Made by a program: the position numbers and the translations under genes | Part shown: in pieces, positions 51,684-60,148 of the stretch | How the letters are laid out: every line of letters begins with the position of its first letter | Position numbering within the stretch: the first letter of the stretch is position 1 | Assembly: GCF_008000995.1 (NCBI RefSeq) | Contig: NZ_CP042828.1 | Location: 124,001-188,000, forward strand | Direction: 5' to 3' | DNA length: 64,000 nt | Source of the DNA: Ruania zhangjianzhongii | GTDB lineage: Bacteria; Actinomycetota; Actinomycetes; Actinomycetales; Beutenbergiaceae | The notes under the pieces: generated by a model | What the model was told of the DNA's origin: nothing | What the model saw: only the letters and a program-made list of their open reading frames with translations | Databases searched by the model: none

Positions 51684-52883
51684 GTGCAACGGAGCCGCGA
51701 CAGTACTGACGCACCGTCGCTCGCGACCCTCGGGCCGGCGGCTCGCGGAGTGGTGCGGGCGTTGCTGCTCGGTGGCCCGCTCTCCCGTGCCGAGCTCGCC
51801 CGACGCCTCGGACTCTCCCCGGCCAGTCTGACCAAGACCACTCGGCCTTTGCTGGTCTCTGGCTTGATCTCGCAAGGAATCGCGCTGGTTTCGGAACAAC
51901 GCGGCCGTCCTGGCGCGCCCTTGGTACTCGACGCCTCCCGGCATCAGTTCATCGGAGTGAAGATCACCGCGGACGAGGTGTTCGCGGTCCGCACCGATGC
52001 GCGCGGACGCGTCGGGGCGAGCCAGAGCGCTGCGATCGCGAGCCCGGAAGTCGCGCCGGTCGTGGGCCAGATTGTTGCACTAGTGAATGAACTCAGCGGA
52101 GATCAGCGGATCCAGGCCCTCGGGATCGGCCTGGCCGGTGAGCAGACCCGCTTCGACGACACCGTCCGCCGGAACAGCCATCTCGGCTGGGACCAGGTCC
52201 CCCTCGCCCGGCTGATCGAAGAGCGGACGGGGATCCCCACCGTGCTCAGCGGCGACGCTCGGGCGCTCACCGCGGGGGTGCAGTGGTCCGGACCCGGCAA
52301 GGGGATGACCGAGCTCGCCGTGCTGACCGTGGGGGTGGGTATCGGCCTGGGCATCGTCCTCGAGGACACGGTGCTCTCCGGTCCGACCGGCCGGGTCGGC
52401 ATGATCGGGCACAACCGGGTCTCCGACTCCGGGCCGCTGTGCGCGGCCGGCCATCGCGGCTGTGCGTCGAGCTTCCTCACCACGGCTGCGATCACCGGGG
52501 CGATCGGACTGCCGCACGGCCGTGCCGATGTGGATCTGGCCGAGGGCTGCGCGCTCGCCGCAGCCGGGGATCCGGTAGCCCTGCGGGTGTTCGCCGACGC
52601 CGGCCGCGCGCTCGGCGTGATCATCGCCCAGCTCGTCAACACCCTCGGTCTCCCCGCAGTGATCCTCGCCGGCGACGGCCTGGACCTGCTCGCCTACGCC
52701 GAGGCGAGCATGCACGAGGCCCTCGCCGAGCACCTCGACCCGAACGCCCGCAGCCCGCAGGTGCTGGTATTCACCTCCGGGTTCGACGAATGGGCCCGCG
52801 GCGCCGCCGTGGTCGCCTGCCAGTGGCTGCTCGATCCGCCCCGCCACCGCTACACCCACCCGTCATCACCCAGGACAACGTAG
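51684..52883 (+). CDS. ROK family transcriptional regulator
   Basis: A 399-residue NagC/XylR-type ROK protein: winged helix (LSRAELARRLGLSPASLTKT, about residues 32-51) followed by a ROK domain with GIGLAGEQ, VGVGIGLGIVLED and GMIGHNRVSDSGPLCAAGHR. The ROK zinc motif CxCGxxGC is partly broken: CAAGHRGC keeps the first and last Cys. The phosphate loop and catalytic Asp region (SGDARALTAG) suggest loss of kinase activity. GTG start. It precedes a second Gfo/Idh and sugar transporter cluster, its likely targets. Confidence 0.9.
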   Translation: MQRSRDSTDAPSLATLGPAARGVVRALLLGGPLSRAELARRLGLSPASLTKTTRPLLVSGLISQGIALVSEQRGRPGAPLVLDASRHQFIGVKITADEVFAVRTDARGRVGASQSAAIASPEVAPVVGQIVALVNELSGDQRIQALGIGLAGEQTRFDDTVRRNSHLGWDQVPLARLIEERTGIPTVLSGDARALTAGVQWSGPGKGMTELAVLTVGVGIGLGIVLEDTVLSGPTGRVGMIGHNRVSDSGPLCAAGHRGCASSFLTTAAITGAIGLPHGRADVDLAEGCALAAAGDPVALRVFADAGRALGVIIAQLVNTLGLPAVILAGDGLDLLAYAEASMHEALAEHLDPNARSPQVLVFTSGFDEWARGAAVVACQWLLDPPRHRYTHPSSPRTT

Positions 52884-52905
52884 AGATCGACACTAGGAGA
52901 AACCC

Positions 52906-54147
52906 TTGCCCGAGCTGCCCCTCGACCCCACCACCGCGCTGGACCCAGACGCCGGCTCGATCAGCATCGGCATCGTCGGTGCGGGCCAGTTCTCCCGGAG
53001 CTTCGCCACCTTGTGGGACCGGCATCCGAACGTCAGCCGGATCGCGATCACCGATCTGCTGCCCGAGCGTGCCGAGGCACTCGCTGAGCGCTACCAGCAC
53101 GTGAGCGTGATGGCCAGCTTCGAGGAGATGCTCGCCTCGGATCTGGATGCGGTGGCGATCTTCACCCAGCGGTGGACGCACGCCCCGCTGGTCCTGGCCG
53201 CGCTCGAGGCCGGCAAGCACGTCTACTCCGCCGTGCCGATGGCCACCGAGCTCACCGATATTGAGGCGATCATCGCCGCCGTCGAACGCACGGGCCTGAC
53301 CTACATGATGGGTGAGACGAGCTACTACAACCCGGCGACCGTGTTCCTGCGCCAGAAGATCGCCGAGGGTGCGTTGGGCCGGGTGTTCTACTCCGAGGGC
53401 GATTACGTGCACGATATGGACCTCGGGTTCTACGACGCCTATGCCTATAGCGGCGGGGAGAACTGGAGGGCTACCGCCAGCTATCCGCCGATGCTCTACC
53501 CCACGCACGCGATCGGCGGGGTGCTCGGGGCGCTGCCGGCCCGAGCAGTGAGCGTGAGCTGTATCGGCGTGGAGGACCAGCGCGGTGACGGGGTCTTCGA
53601 CCGAGAGATCAGCCAGTTCAACAACAGCTTCTCCAACGCCACGGCGTTGTTCGAGCTTTCCGACGGCGGTGCGATGCGCACCAACGAGATGCGCCGGGTG
53701 GGTTACCCCTCCCGCATCCGGGAGTCCCGGTTCCGGTTCTTCGGCACCGAGGCCAGCTTCGAGCAGCTCGCCCACCAGAGCGTCTGGCACGACAAGGAGA
53801 GCTCGCGCGACATCTCACCGGACTTCATTCCGCTCCGTGGCGCCGACGACGGCGAGCTCGCTGATGTGGCACCGGCACTGCGGGAAGCGTTCACCTCCGG
53901 GTCGGCACCGGTGCACGATCGCGGCCGGTTGCCGGCCAGCTACGCCGACGCCCCGAACGGGCACGAGGGCTCCCACCACTTCCTCGCCGATGACTTCGTC
54001 CGCGGGGTGGTCACCGGGCAGCACCCACCGGTGCACGCCTGGCGCGCCGCGCACTTCACCGCGCCCGGGATCGTGGCGCATGCTTCCGCTCTTGCTGGGG
54101 GTGAGCGCCTGACCATCCCGGACTTCGGTGACGGGCCGCGCAGCTGA
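52906..54147 (+). CDS. Gfo/Idh/MocA family oxidoreductase
   Basis: A 413-residue protein: SISIGIVGAGQFSRSFATL, VYSAVPMATELTD (Met/Ala where Lys-Pro, EKP, is typical), and YPTHAIGGVLGAL in the C-terminal domain. The active-site Lys of the EKP motif is absent, so catalysis may differ from dehydrogenation. TTG start at 52906 with TAGGAGAAA. First gene of the second transporter cluster. Confidence 0.85.
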   Translation: MPELPLDPTTALDPDAGSISIGIVGAGQFSRSFATLWDRHPNVSRIAITDLLPERAEALAERYQHVSVMASFEEMLASDLDAVAIFTQRWTHAPLVLAALEAGKHVYSAVPMATELTDIEAIIAAVERTGLTYMMGETSYYNPATVFLRQKIAEGALGRVFYSEGDYVHDMDLGFYDAYAYSGGENWRATASYPPMLYPTHAIGGVLGALPARAVSVSCIGVEDQRGDGVFDREISQFNNSFSNATALFELSDGGAMRTNEMRRVGYPSRIRESRFRFFGTEASFEQLAHQSVWHDKESSRDISPDFIPLRGADDGELADVAPALREAFTSGSAPVHDRGRLPASYADAPNGHEGSHHFLADDFVRGVVTGQHPPVHAWRAAHFTAPGIVAHASALAGGERLTIPDFGDGPRS

Positions 54148-54193
54148 CCCACCCGCCGCCGAGCACCGCCTGCAACGACGCAAGGAGGACGAT

Positions 54194-55099
54194 ATGAGCG
54201 CACCACCGTTGCGAGAGCAACGGGCCGGCCGCCGTCGCGACGACACCCGGCTCGCCCTGCTCTTCATCCTGCCGGCCACGATCGGTCTGGTCACCTTCTA
54301 CTTCTGGCCCCTGCTCCGCGGCATCTGGCTGAGCTTCACCTCCTGGGACCTGCTCAGCCCGGCCGAGTTCATCGGCCTGCAGAACTACCGGGACATGATC
54401 GTGGACCCAGTGTTCTGGAACGCGCTGCAGGTCACCGCCTGGTACGTGGTGATCAACATCGGGGTGCAGACCGTGGTGGCGCTGCTGCTGGCCGTGCTGA
54501 TGCAGCGGCTGAGCCGGTCGACGCTGCTGCGCTCCCTGGTGCTCGCGCCCTACCTGGTCTCCAACGTGGTGGCAGCCCTGGTGTTCCTCTGGATCCTCGA
54601 CTACCAGCTCGGAGTCGGCAACCAGGTGCTGGCCTGGCTGGGGCTGGACCGGATCGGCTTCTTCACCTCCGAGGTCTGGGTGATCCCCACGATCGCCCTG
54701 GTGAACGTGTGGCGATACATGGGCTACACGGCGCTGCTGATCTTCGCCGGGCTGCAGACCATCCCGCACACCATGTACGAAGCGGCCCGGGTGGACGGCG
54801 CGTCGGAGATTCGGATGTTCTTCCGGATCACCGTGCCGCTGCTGCGACCGATCCTCGGTCTGGTCCTGATCATCTCGGTGATCGGCTCCTTCCAAGTCTT
54901 CGACACCGTGGCGGTCACCACCAACGGCGGTCCGGTCGACGCCTCCCGCGTGCTGCAGCTCTACATCTATGACAAGGCCTTCGCACAGTTCGACTTCGGC
55001 TACGCCTCCGCACTGAGCGTGGCCCTGCTCCTGCTGCTGATGGTGGTCACCTTCCTGCAGTACCGCATCACGCGGGCCGGCCAGACGGATCTGAACTAG
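54194..55099 (+). CDS. Carbohydrate ABC transporter permease, MalF/UgpA type
   Basis: A 301-residue permease: LLFILPATIGLVTFYFWPLL, SFTSWDLLSPAEFIGLQNY, and EAA loop YEAARVDGASEIRMFFRITV. Six helices. CAAGGAGGACGAT precedes the ATG at 54194. It pairs with the MalG-type gene 10 bp downstream. Confidence 0.95.
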   Translation: MSAPPLREQRAGRRRDDTRLALLFILPATIGLVTFYFWPLLRGIWLSFTSWDLLSPAEFIGLQNYRDMIVDPVFWNALQVTAWYVVINIGVQTVVALLLAVLMQRLSRSTLLRSLVLAPYLVSNVVAALVFLWILDYQLGVGNQVLAWLGLDRIGFFTSEVWVIPTIALVNVWRYMGYTALLIFAGLQTIPHTMYEAARVDGASEIRMFFRITVPLLRPILGLVLIISVIGSFQVFDTVAVTTNGGPVDASRVLQLYIYDKAFAQFDFGYASALSVALLLLLMVVTFLQYRITRAGQTDLN

Positions 55100-55109
55100 G
55101 AGGTGCGAG

Positions 55110-56063
55110 ATGAGTGAAACCACCGTTGCCACCAGGCCCGATGAGGCCGGCACGACCTCTGCCCACTCGGTGCCACCTCGACGTCGCCGGCGCCCGAGCG
55201 TGGGCCGGATCGTGGCCTGGGTGGTGATGGTCGTGCTGCTGATCATCACCTTGTTCCCGTTCTACTGGATGCTGCGCACTGCGCTCTCCAGCAACAGCGC
55301 CCTGTACGCCGAGGCGAGCTCCTGGCTGCCGGTGGACTTCAGCTGGGGCGGCTTCGAACGCGTCTTCGGGCTGCAGAGCACCGAGGAGGCGATTGCCCAG
55401 GGGGGATCCGGAGCCTCGATCGACTTCTGGCGCTACCTCGGTAACTCGGTGGTCGTGGCCACCGGGATCACCGCGTGCCAGGTGTTCTTCTCGGCGATGG
55501 CCGCCTACGCCTTCTCCCGGCTGCACTGGAAGGGGCGGGACCGAGTGTTCGCCATCTTCCTGCTCTCATTGATGGTGCCGGTGATCTTCACCCTGCTGCC
55601 GAACTTCCTGCTGATCCGCGAGCTGGGCCTGATCGACACCCTGTTCGGGATCATGCTGCCGGGCCTGTTCATGACCCCGTTCGCGATCTTCTTCCTGCGG
55701 CAGTTCTTCATGAACGTCCCTCTCGAGGTCGAGGAGGCGGCGCTGATCGACGGCGCCAGCAAGGTGCGGGTGTTCTTCTCCCTGATCATCCCGATGTCGG
55801 CAGGCCCGATCGCCACGATCTCGATCCTGACCTACATCACCGCCTGGAACGACTACTTCTGGCCGCTGATGGTCTCCTACTCCGATGAGTCCCGGGTGCT
55901 GACCGTAGCCCTGGGCAACTTCAACGAACAGAGCCCGCAGACCGGACCCGACTGGTCCGGGCTGATGGCCGCAACGCTGGTGGCGGCACTGCCGATGATC
56001 CTGCTGTTCCTGGTCTTCGCGAGACGGATCGTCAACTCCATCGGCTTTACCGGGATCAAGTGA
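55110..56063 (+). CDS. Carbohydrate ABC transporter permease, MalG/UgpE type
   Basis: A 317-residue permease: LLIITLFPFYWMLRTALSSN, SRLHWKGRDRVFAIFLLSL, EAA loop EEAALIDGASKVRVFFSLII, and AWNDYFWPLMV. An insert of about 15 residues (QSTEEAIAQGGSGAS) lies in the first extracytoplasmic loop. AGGAGGTGCGAG site. Confidence 0.95.
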   Translation: MSETTVATRPDEAGTTSAHSVPPRRRRRPSVGRIVAWVVMVVLLIITLFPFYWMLRTALSSNSALYAEASSWLPVDFSWGGFERVFGLQSTEEAIAQGGSGASIDFWRYLGNSVVVATGITACQVFFSAMAAYAFSRLHWKGRDRVFAIFLLSLMVPVIFTLLPNFLLIRELGLIDTLFGIMLPGLFMTPFAIFFLRQFFMNVPLEVEEAALIDGASKVRVFFSLIIPMSAGPIATISILTYITAWNDYFWPLMVSYSDESRVLTVALGNFNEQSPQTGPDWSGLMAATLVAALPMILLFLVFARRIVNSIGFTGIK

Positions 56064-56073
56064 GGGGCATCAG

Positions 56074-57444
56074 ATGAAGACCACGACACATCGACCGACT
56101 CTCGCCCGCCGCCGCCGCACGGCGACCGTGGCCACCCTCGCCGCTGGCGTGCTGGCGCTCGCAGGCTGTGCCGGCTCCGGCAGCGCGGAAGACTCCGTGG
56201 CGCTGGACTATTGGCTCTGGGATGCCAACCAGCTGCCGGCGTACCAGTCCTGCGTGGACGCCTTCGAGGAAGCGAACCCGGACCTGCAGGTGCGGATCAG
56301 CCAGTACGGCTGGGACGACTACTGGCGCAAGCTCACCGCCAGCTTCGTGGCTGGTGCCGGCCCGGACGTGTTCACCGACCATCTCACCCGCTACCCGGAG
56401 TTCGCCGAGCGCGGTCTGCTGCTCGACCTGACCACGCTCGAGGCCACCGCCGATGCGGAGGCCGCCGAATTCCAGGAGGGCCTGGCAGACCTCTGGGTGG
56501 GGCAGGACGGCGCGCAGTACGGGATGCCGAAGGACTTCGACACGATCGCGTTGTTCTACGACGCCACCCTGATCACCGAGGCCGGGATGAGCCCGGAGGA
56601 CCTCGACGATCTGGACTGGAACCCCGAGGACGGCGGCTCGTTCGAGGACGCCATCGCCCACCTGAGCGTGGACGCGAACGGTGTGCGGGGTGACGAGGAA
56701 GGCTTCGACCCGGAGAACGTCGCCGTGTACGGGCTCGCCTCGAACGGGTCCGGCGGGACGGACGGGCAGACGCAGTGGTCCTGGCTTGCCGGCTCCACCG
56801 GCTGGACCTTCACCGACGCCGATGTGTGGGGCACCGAGTACAACTTCGACGACCCGCAGCTGCAGGCCTCGCTGGAGTGGCTCTTCGGTCTGGTGGACAA
56901 GGGATTCATGGCACCCTACGAAGAGGTCGGCACCGAGCCGAACCCGCAGCAGGCGCTCGGCTCCGGGCGCGCGGCGCTGTCCGCCAACGGGTCCTGGATG
57001 CTGCCCACCTACGCCGGTCTGGACGGCATCGACCTGGGCATCGCCTCGCTGCCGAGCGGACCGGTAGGACACCCGGTCTCGATGTACAACGGGCTCGGTG
57101 ACTCGATCAGCTCCCAGTCCGAGCACCCGGAGGAAGCCGCCCGGCTGGTGGACTTCCTCGGGTCGGACGAGTGCCAGACAATCGTCGGGGAGGCCGGTGT
57201 GGTGTTCCCCGCCCGCCCGGCCGGTACCGAAGCGGCACGGCAGGCGTTCGCCGACCAGGGCCTGGACGTCTCCCCGTTCCTGGACCTGGTGGAGAACCAG
57301 AACACCTTGTTCTTCCCGGTGACGCAGTCCTACGGGTCGATCACCGCGCTGGTGACGCCGATCATGGACGAGATCTATATCGGCAGCCGGGACGTTGCCA
57401 CCCTGACCGAGGTGAACGAGCAGGTGAACGACATGCTGGGGTGA
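56074..57444 (+). CDS. Carbohydrate ABC transporter substrate-binding lipoprotein, family 1
   Basis: A 456-residue SBP_bac_1 lipoprotein: arginine-rich N-terminus, lipobox LALAGC, DYWLWDANQLPAYQSCVDAF and NGSWMLPTYAGL. It binds a sugar and delivers it to the MalF/MalG pair. No ATPase is in this cluster, so a shared MsiK-type ATPase encoded elsewhere is expected. Confidence 0.93.
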   Translation: MKTTTHRPTLARRRRTATVATLAAGVLALAGCAGSGSAEDSVALDYWLWDANQLPAYQSCVDAFEEANPDLQVRISQYGWDDYWRKLTASFVAGAGPDVFTDHLTRYPEFAERGLLLDLTTLEATADAEAAEFQEGLADLWVGQDGAQYGMPKDFDTIALFYDATLITEAGMSPEDLDDLDWNPEDGGSFEDAIAHLSVDANGVRGDEEGFDPENVAVYGLASNGSGGTDGQTQWSWLAGSTGWTFTDADVWGTEYNFDDPQLQASLEWLFGLVDKGFMAPYEEVGTEPNPQQALGSGRAALSANGSWMLPTYAGLDGIDLGIASLPSGPVGHPVSMYNGLGDSISSQSEHPEEAARLVDFLGSDECQTIVGEAGVVFPARPAGTEAARQAFADQGLDVSPFLDLVENQNTLFFPVTQSYGSITALVTPIMDEIYIGSRDVATLTEVNEQVNDMLG

Positions 57445-57569
57445 GCTGCCGGCGGGCCAGGAGGTGGGTGGCCGTGAACGGTGGTCTACGTGGCCGACGA
57501 GTCGGCGCGCGGCCGGACCTGGTTGATCGCCGGTGGTCGCGGTACAGTGACGGGAATGCACGCGGTTGC

Positions 57570-57579
57570 TGCAATTGCA
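57570..57579. promoter_or_regulatory. Possible LacI/ROK-type site upstream of the third Gfo/Idh gene
   Basis: TGCAATTGCA is a 10-bp palindrome inside GGTTGCTGCAATTGCAATC, 28 bp before the ATG at 57608. Weaker than the two operators at 42759 and 44064. Confidence 0.4.
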
Positions 57580-57607
57580 ATCGGATGTCGTCTCCGGAGG
57601 AGAACTC

Positions 57608-58951
57608 ATGGCCACCGCCTCGCCGGAGCCTGCCCGCCGCTATGCCCTGATCGGCCTCTCGAACCGTGGGGTGGCCAGCTTCGCCCGCCCGCTCCTCGGG
57701 GTGGCCGGCGGCACCGACGCCGCGCTCGGTTACGGCGCCAGTGCTGACGACTTCTCGGCCTACGGGCAGCTGGTGGCGGTGCTGGACGTGGACCGTGCAC
57801 GGGCGCAGGCCTTCGCCGAGACGATCCTGCCGCCGGGGCACCCGGAGGTGCTCGTCTACACCCCGGACCAGCTGCAAGAGCTGTTCACCGCCACCCGGCC
57901 GGACGCCGTCATCATCGCCTCCCCGGACCACACCCACGCCGACTACATCGAGGCGGCTCTGGCTCACGGTGTGGACGTCATCTCGGAGAAGCCGATGGTT
58001 GCCACAGCCGCCGAGGCTGCCCGGGTGCTCACCGCCGAGCAGGCCTCGACTGCCACGGTGCAGGTCACGCACAACCTGCGCTACACCGCCCGGCACCGCC
58101 GGATCAAGGAGTTGCTGGACGCCGGTGCAATCGGCAGGGTGCTGCACGTGGCGCTCGACTACCGGGTGGACGTGCGTCACGGTGCCAGCTACTTCCTGCG
58201 TTGGAACCGCACCCGGGCGGCCTCCGGCGGACTGACCATCCACAAGAGCACCCATCACCTGGACCTGATCGCCTGGTGGCTCGGCCAGCGTGCCGACACT
58301 GTCTATGCCGTCGGCGGCCGGGACTACTACGGGCCCGAGGGCGCACACCGCCCGAGTGGAGCGACCACTGCGCAGGTGCGCGCGGCCGACCCGTACTACC
58401 AGGCTCAGCTCGGGTCGGGCACGTTCCCTGACGATGCCACGGGAGTGCGCCGGGGGCTGTTCGACCTTCCCTACGAGGTGCAGTACCCGGCCGGTGCGGA
58501 CCTGTATCTCTATGACGAGGAGATCGACATCGAGGACCACGTGAGTGCGTTGCTCACGTTCGACGGCGGAGCCACCGCGGCCTACGCCGTCACCTTCTCC
58601 TCCCCGTGGGAGGGCTACCGGGCCACGATCACCGGGACGCACGGGGTGATCGAGGTGTTCACCGGACGGACTCCGGACGGGGAACACCTACCCGGTTCCG
58701 GTGAGCTGGTGCTCCGGCCGATGTTCGCACCGGCAGAGGAGATCGAGGTGGCCAGTGCCGCAGGAGGGCACGACGGTGCCGACCCGCTGATGCGCCGCGA
58801 CCTGTTCGCCGGGCCGGACGAGGAGTCGGTGCGCCTCGGCCTCGGCGCAAGTGCGGTGGCGGGAGCCTTCGCGGTGGCGGCGGGTGAGGCGCTCTGGCGC
58901 TCGATCGCCGAGCAACGGATCGTGTCCGTGCCCGAGCTGCTTGGCCGCTGA
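57608..58951 (+). CDS. Gfo/Idh/MocA family oxidoreductase
   Basis: A 447-residue protein: RYALIGLSNRGVASFARPLL, VISEKPMVATAAEA with the catalytic-region EKP, VTHNLRYTARHRRIKELLDA, and IHKSTHHLDLIAWWLG as the C-terminal active-site segment. CCGGAGGAGA precedes the ATG. It ends the second sugar cluster; its own promoter region holds a short palindrome, so separate control is possible. Confidence 0.9.
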   Translation: MATASPEPARRYALIGLSNRGVASFARPLLGVAGGTDAALGYGASADDFSAYGQLVAVLDVDRARAQAFAETILPPGHPEVLVYTPDQLQELFTATRPDAVIIASPDHTHADYIEAALAHGVDVISEKPMVATAAEAARVLTAEQASTATVQVTHNLRYTARHRRIKELLDAGAIGRVLHVALDYRVDVRHGASYFLRWNRTRAASGGLTIHKSTHHLDLIAWWLGQRADTVYAVGGRDYYGPEGAHRPSGATTAQVRAADPYYQAQLGSGTFPDDATGVRRGLFDLPYEVQYPAGADLYLYDEEIDIEDHVSALLTFDGGATAAYAVTFSSPWEGYRATITGTHGVIEVFTGRTPDGEHLPGSGELVLRPMFAPAEEIEVASAAGGHDGADPLMRRDLFAGPDEESVRLGLGASAVAGAFAVAAGEALWRSIAEQRIVSVPELLGR

Positions 58952-58984
58952 GCGCCCGCTCACTACCCGCCACCCCCATCGGCC

Positions 58985-59059
58985 GATTCGTTACTTCGCC
59001 CGCAGAGGCGATACCGCGGAGCACTACTGCCCGGGTGAGGTATCGCGTGAAGGGATTCA
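58985..59059 (+). repeat. Dispersed 70-75 bp intergenic repeat, copy D
   Basis: A 75-bp copy: GATTCGTTACTTCGCC, AGGCGATACCGCGGAGCACT, GAGGTATCGCGTGAAGGGATTCA (split here at 20 bases or fewer by position). GCGATACC and GGTATCGC are exact complements and would fold a hairpin. Between the Gfo/Idh stop and the gene at 59114. Confidence 0.8.
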
Positions 59060-59113
59060 CGGCCGAGGCGGGGCGGTAGAGTGTAGGCGTCCCACAGCCC
59101 GAGGAGAAGTTCT

Positions 59114-59614
59114 GTGACCATGCCGAACACCGGCCCGCAGGCCGTCAAGCTCAATGTGGACCGGAGCACCGGTGCCACCGTCTTCCAGACGACGCCGGCA
59201 CGTATCGAGTGGACCGCGCAGGACCGGATCCGGGTGATCGACGTCCATCCCAGTGGCGACCCGGCGGCCGAACGCGTCGTGTTCGATTCGGCCCCGCAGG
59301 AGATCACCAAGGCTCGGTACTGGCCTGGCAACCCGAGCTGGCTGACCTTTTGGACCGGGAACGCCCGGGTGCGGGTGATTCCGGAGACTGCGATGCCCAG
59401 CCCGGAGCCGTGGGAGTCGGAGGCGCAGTACAACGAGCGACTGTCCACGCTCGCGGTGCCCGGCTGGCGCTGGTGGATCGAGCGGCTGAAGAGCTACGGC
59501 GTCAATGCGAAAGGCTGGACCTACGGGCGCGTGTTCGGGATGACGCTCCTGGGCCTGTTGGCGCTGATCGTTGCGATCTTCGTGATCTACGTGCTCGTCG
59601 AGGCCTTCGGCTGA
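59114..59614 (+). CDS. Single-pass membrane-anchored protein of unknown function
   Basis: A 166-residue protein: a mainly beta-rich soluble part (residues 1-130; SWLTFWTGNARVRVIPE, PGWRWWIERL) and one C-terminal hydrophobic segment (about 142-163, MTLLGLLALIVAIFVIYVLV) that would tail-anchor it. GTG at 59114 (or ATG at 59120) after GAGGAGAAG. Family not recognised. Confidence 0.65.
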   Translation: MTMPNTGPQAVKLNVDRSTGATVFQTTPARIEWTAQDRIRVIDVHPSGDPAAERVVFDSAPQEITKARYWPGNPSWLTFWTGNARVRVIPETAMPSPEPWESEAQYNERLSTLAVPGWRWWIERLKSYGVNAKGWTYGRVFGMTLLGLLALIVAIFVIYVLVEAFG

Positions 59615-59725
59615 GGAGTCCGCGTCGACGTCCTCGGCTGGCCGTGAGGATGCGGTCGCAGCCCGATCCTGGTGGGCCCCGGTCGCGGCTCGGCGGCTGG
59701 TCGGCGGCGACTTGCGGGCATGAGC

Positions 59726-59929
59726 GAGCCCGCGGGCTGCTCGGCTGGCCGAACGTGCACACTGGACGAGGGTGCGCCCCGCGGGCTCATCGGTGACTAC
59801 CTGGTTCTCGCTGATGCCCCGCACCTGCGAGACGGCGGTCCGTCCGTAGTTGCTGACGGGCGACTAGCTGGTAGTCACCTCACGCGTCCGATAAGAATTC
59901 ACTCTTCGGATCACCTCCTTTCCCGTGTA
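59726..59929 (-). ncRNA. Candidate structured RNA or leader with a 14-base Shine-Dalgarno match
   Basis: Read on the minus strand, a promoter (59936-59964) is followed within about 8 bases by AAAGGAGGTGATCC (59921-59908), the exact reverse complement of the conserved 16S rRNA 3' end. A 12-codon frame starting GTG (NSYRTREVTTS after it) follows. Then come GGTGACTACC (59879-59870) pairing with GGTAGTCACC (59801-59792), enclosing CCGTC/GACGG and TCTCGC/GCGAGA hairpins, and a second long stem CCCGCGGGCTC/GAGCCCGCGGG (59788-59778, 59736-59726). No protein gene follows on this strand. The G-U pair in the GGUGACUA/UAGUCGCC alternative hairpin favours the minus strand. No known family is assigned. 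Confidence 0.45.
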
Positions 59930-59935
59930 CCGACC

Positions 59936-59964
59936 ACGCTAGGCCGCCTCCCGGTGCCGGACAA
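59936..59964 (-). promoter_or_regulatory. Minus-strand promoter of the candidate RNA
   Basis: On the minus strand, TTGTCC (59964-59959), 17 bp, TAGCGT (59941-59936). Spacing is optimal for a primary sigma factor, and no other gene uses it. Confidence 0.5.
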
Positions 59965-60004
59965 GGGAATTTCCGCCCACGTTCGCCCACGGCGTGAGGA
60001 GCGT

Positions 60005-60056
60005 TTTGCCGCACCCTGTCGCTCCGGCTCGAACCAAGGCGACAGAGTGGGGCAAA
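60005..60056. repeat. Long inverted repeat upstream of endonuclease IV
   Basis: TTTGCCGCACCCTGTCGC (60005-60022) pairs with GCGACAGAGTGGGGCAAA (60039-60056) at 16 of 18 positions around a 16-base loop. No T-tract on either side. It lies 93 bp before the nfo ATG; the rest of the 59965-60148 spacer shows nothing else. Confidence 0.7.
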
Positions 60057-60148
60057 TCGATGGAGGGGTGGCTGTCGTGGTCCGGCGGATGACCGGGTGG
60101 GGAGCCGAGCCCATCGGCCGCACCGCCGCGCTTCGCTAGGCTCGGAGC

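Noticed and set aside
59057-59824. Minus-strand frame that begins inside the candidate RNA
   Set aside because: Its later part is antisense to the 59114-59614 gene, it lacks a ribosome site, and the sequence is better explained by RNA stems.
59908-59921. Fragment of a 16S rRNA gene
   Set aside because: Only 14 bases match; neither flank resembles 16S or the spacer. Treated as a ribosome-binding motif on the other strand.
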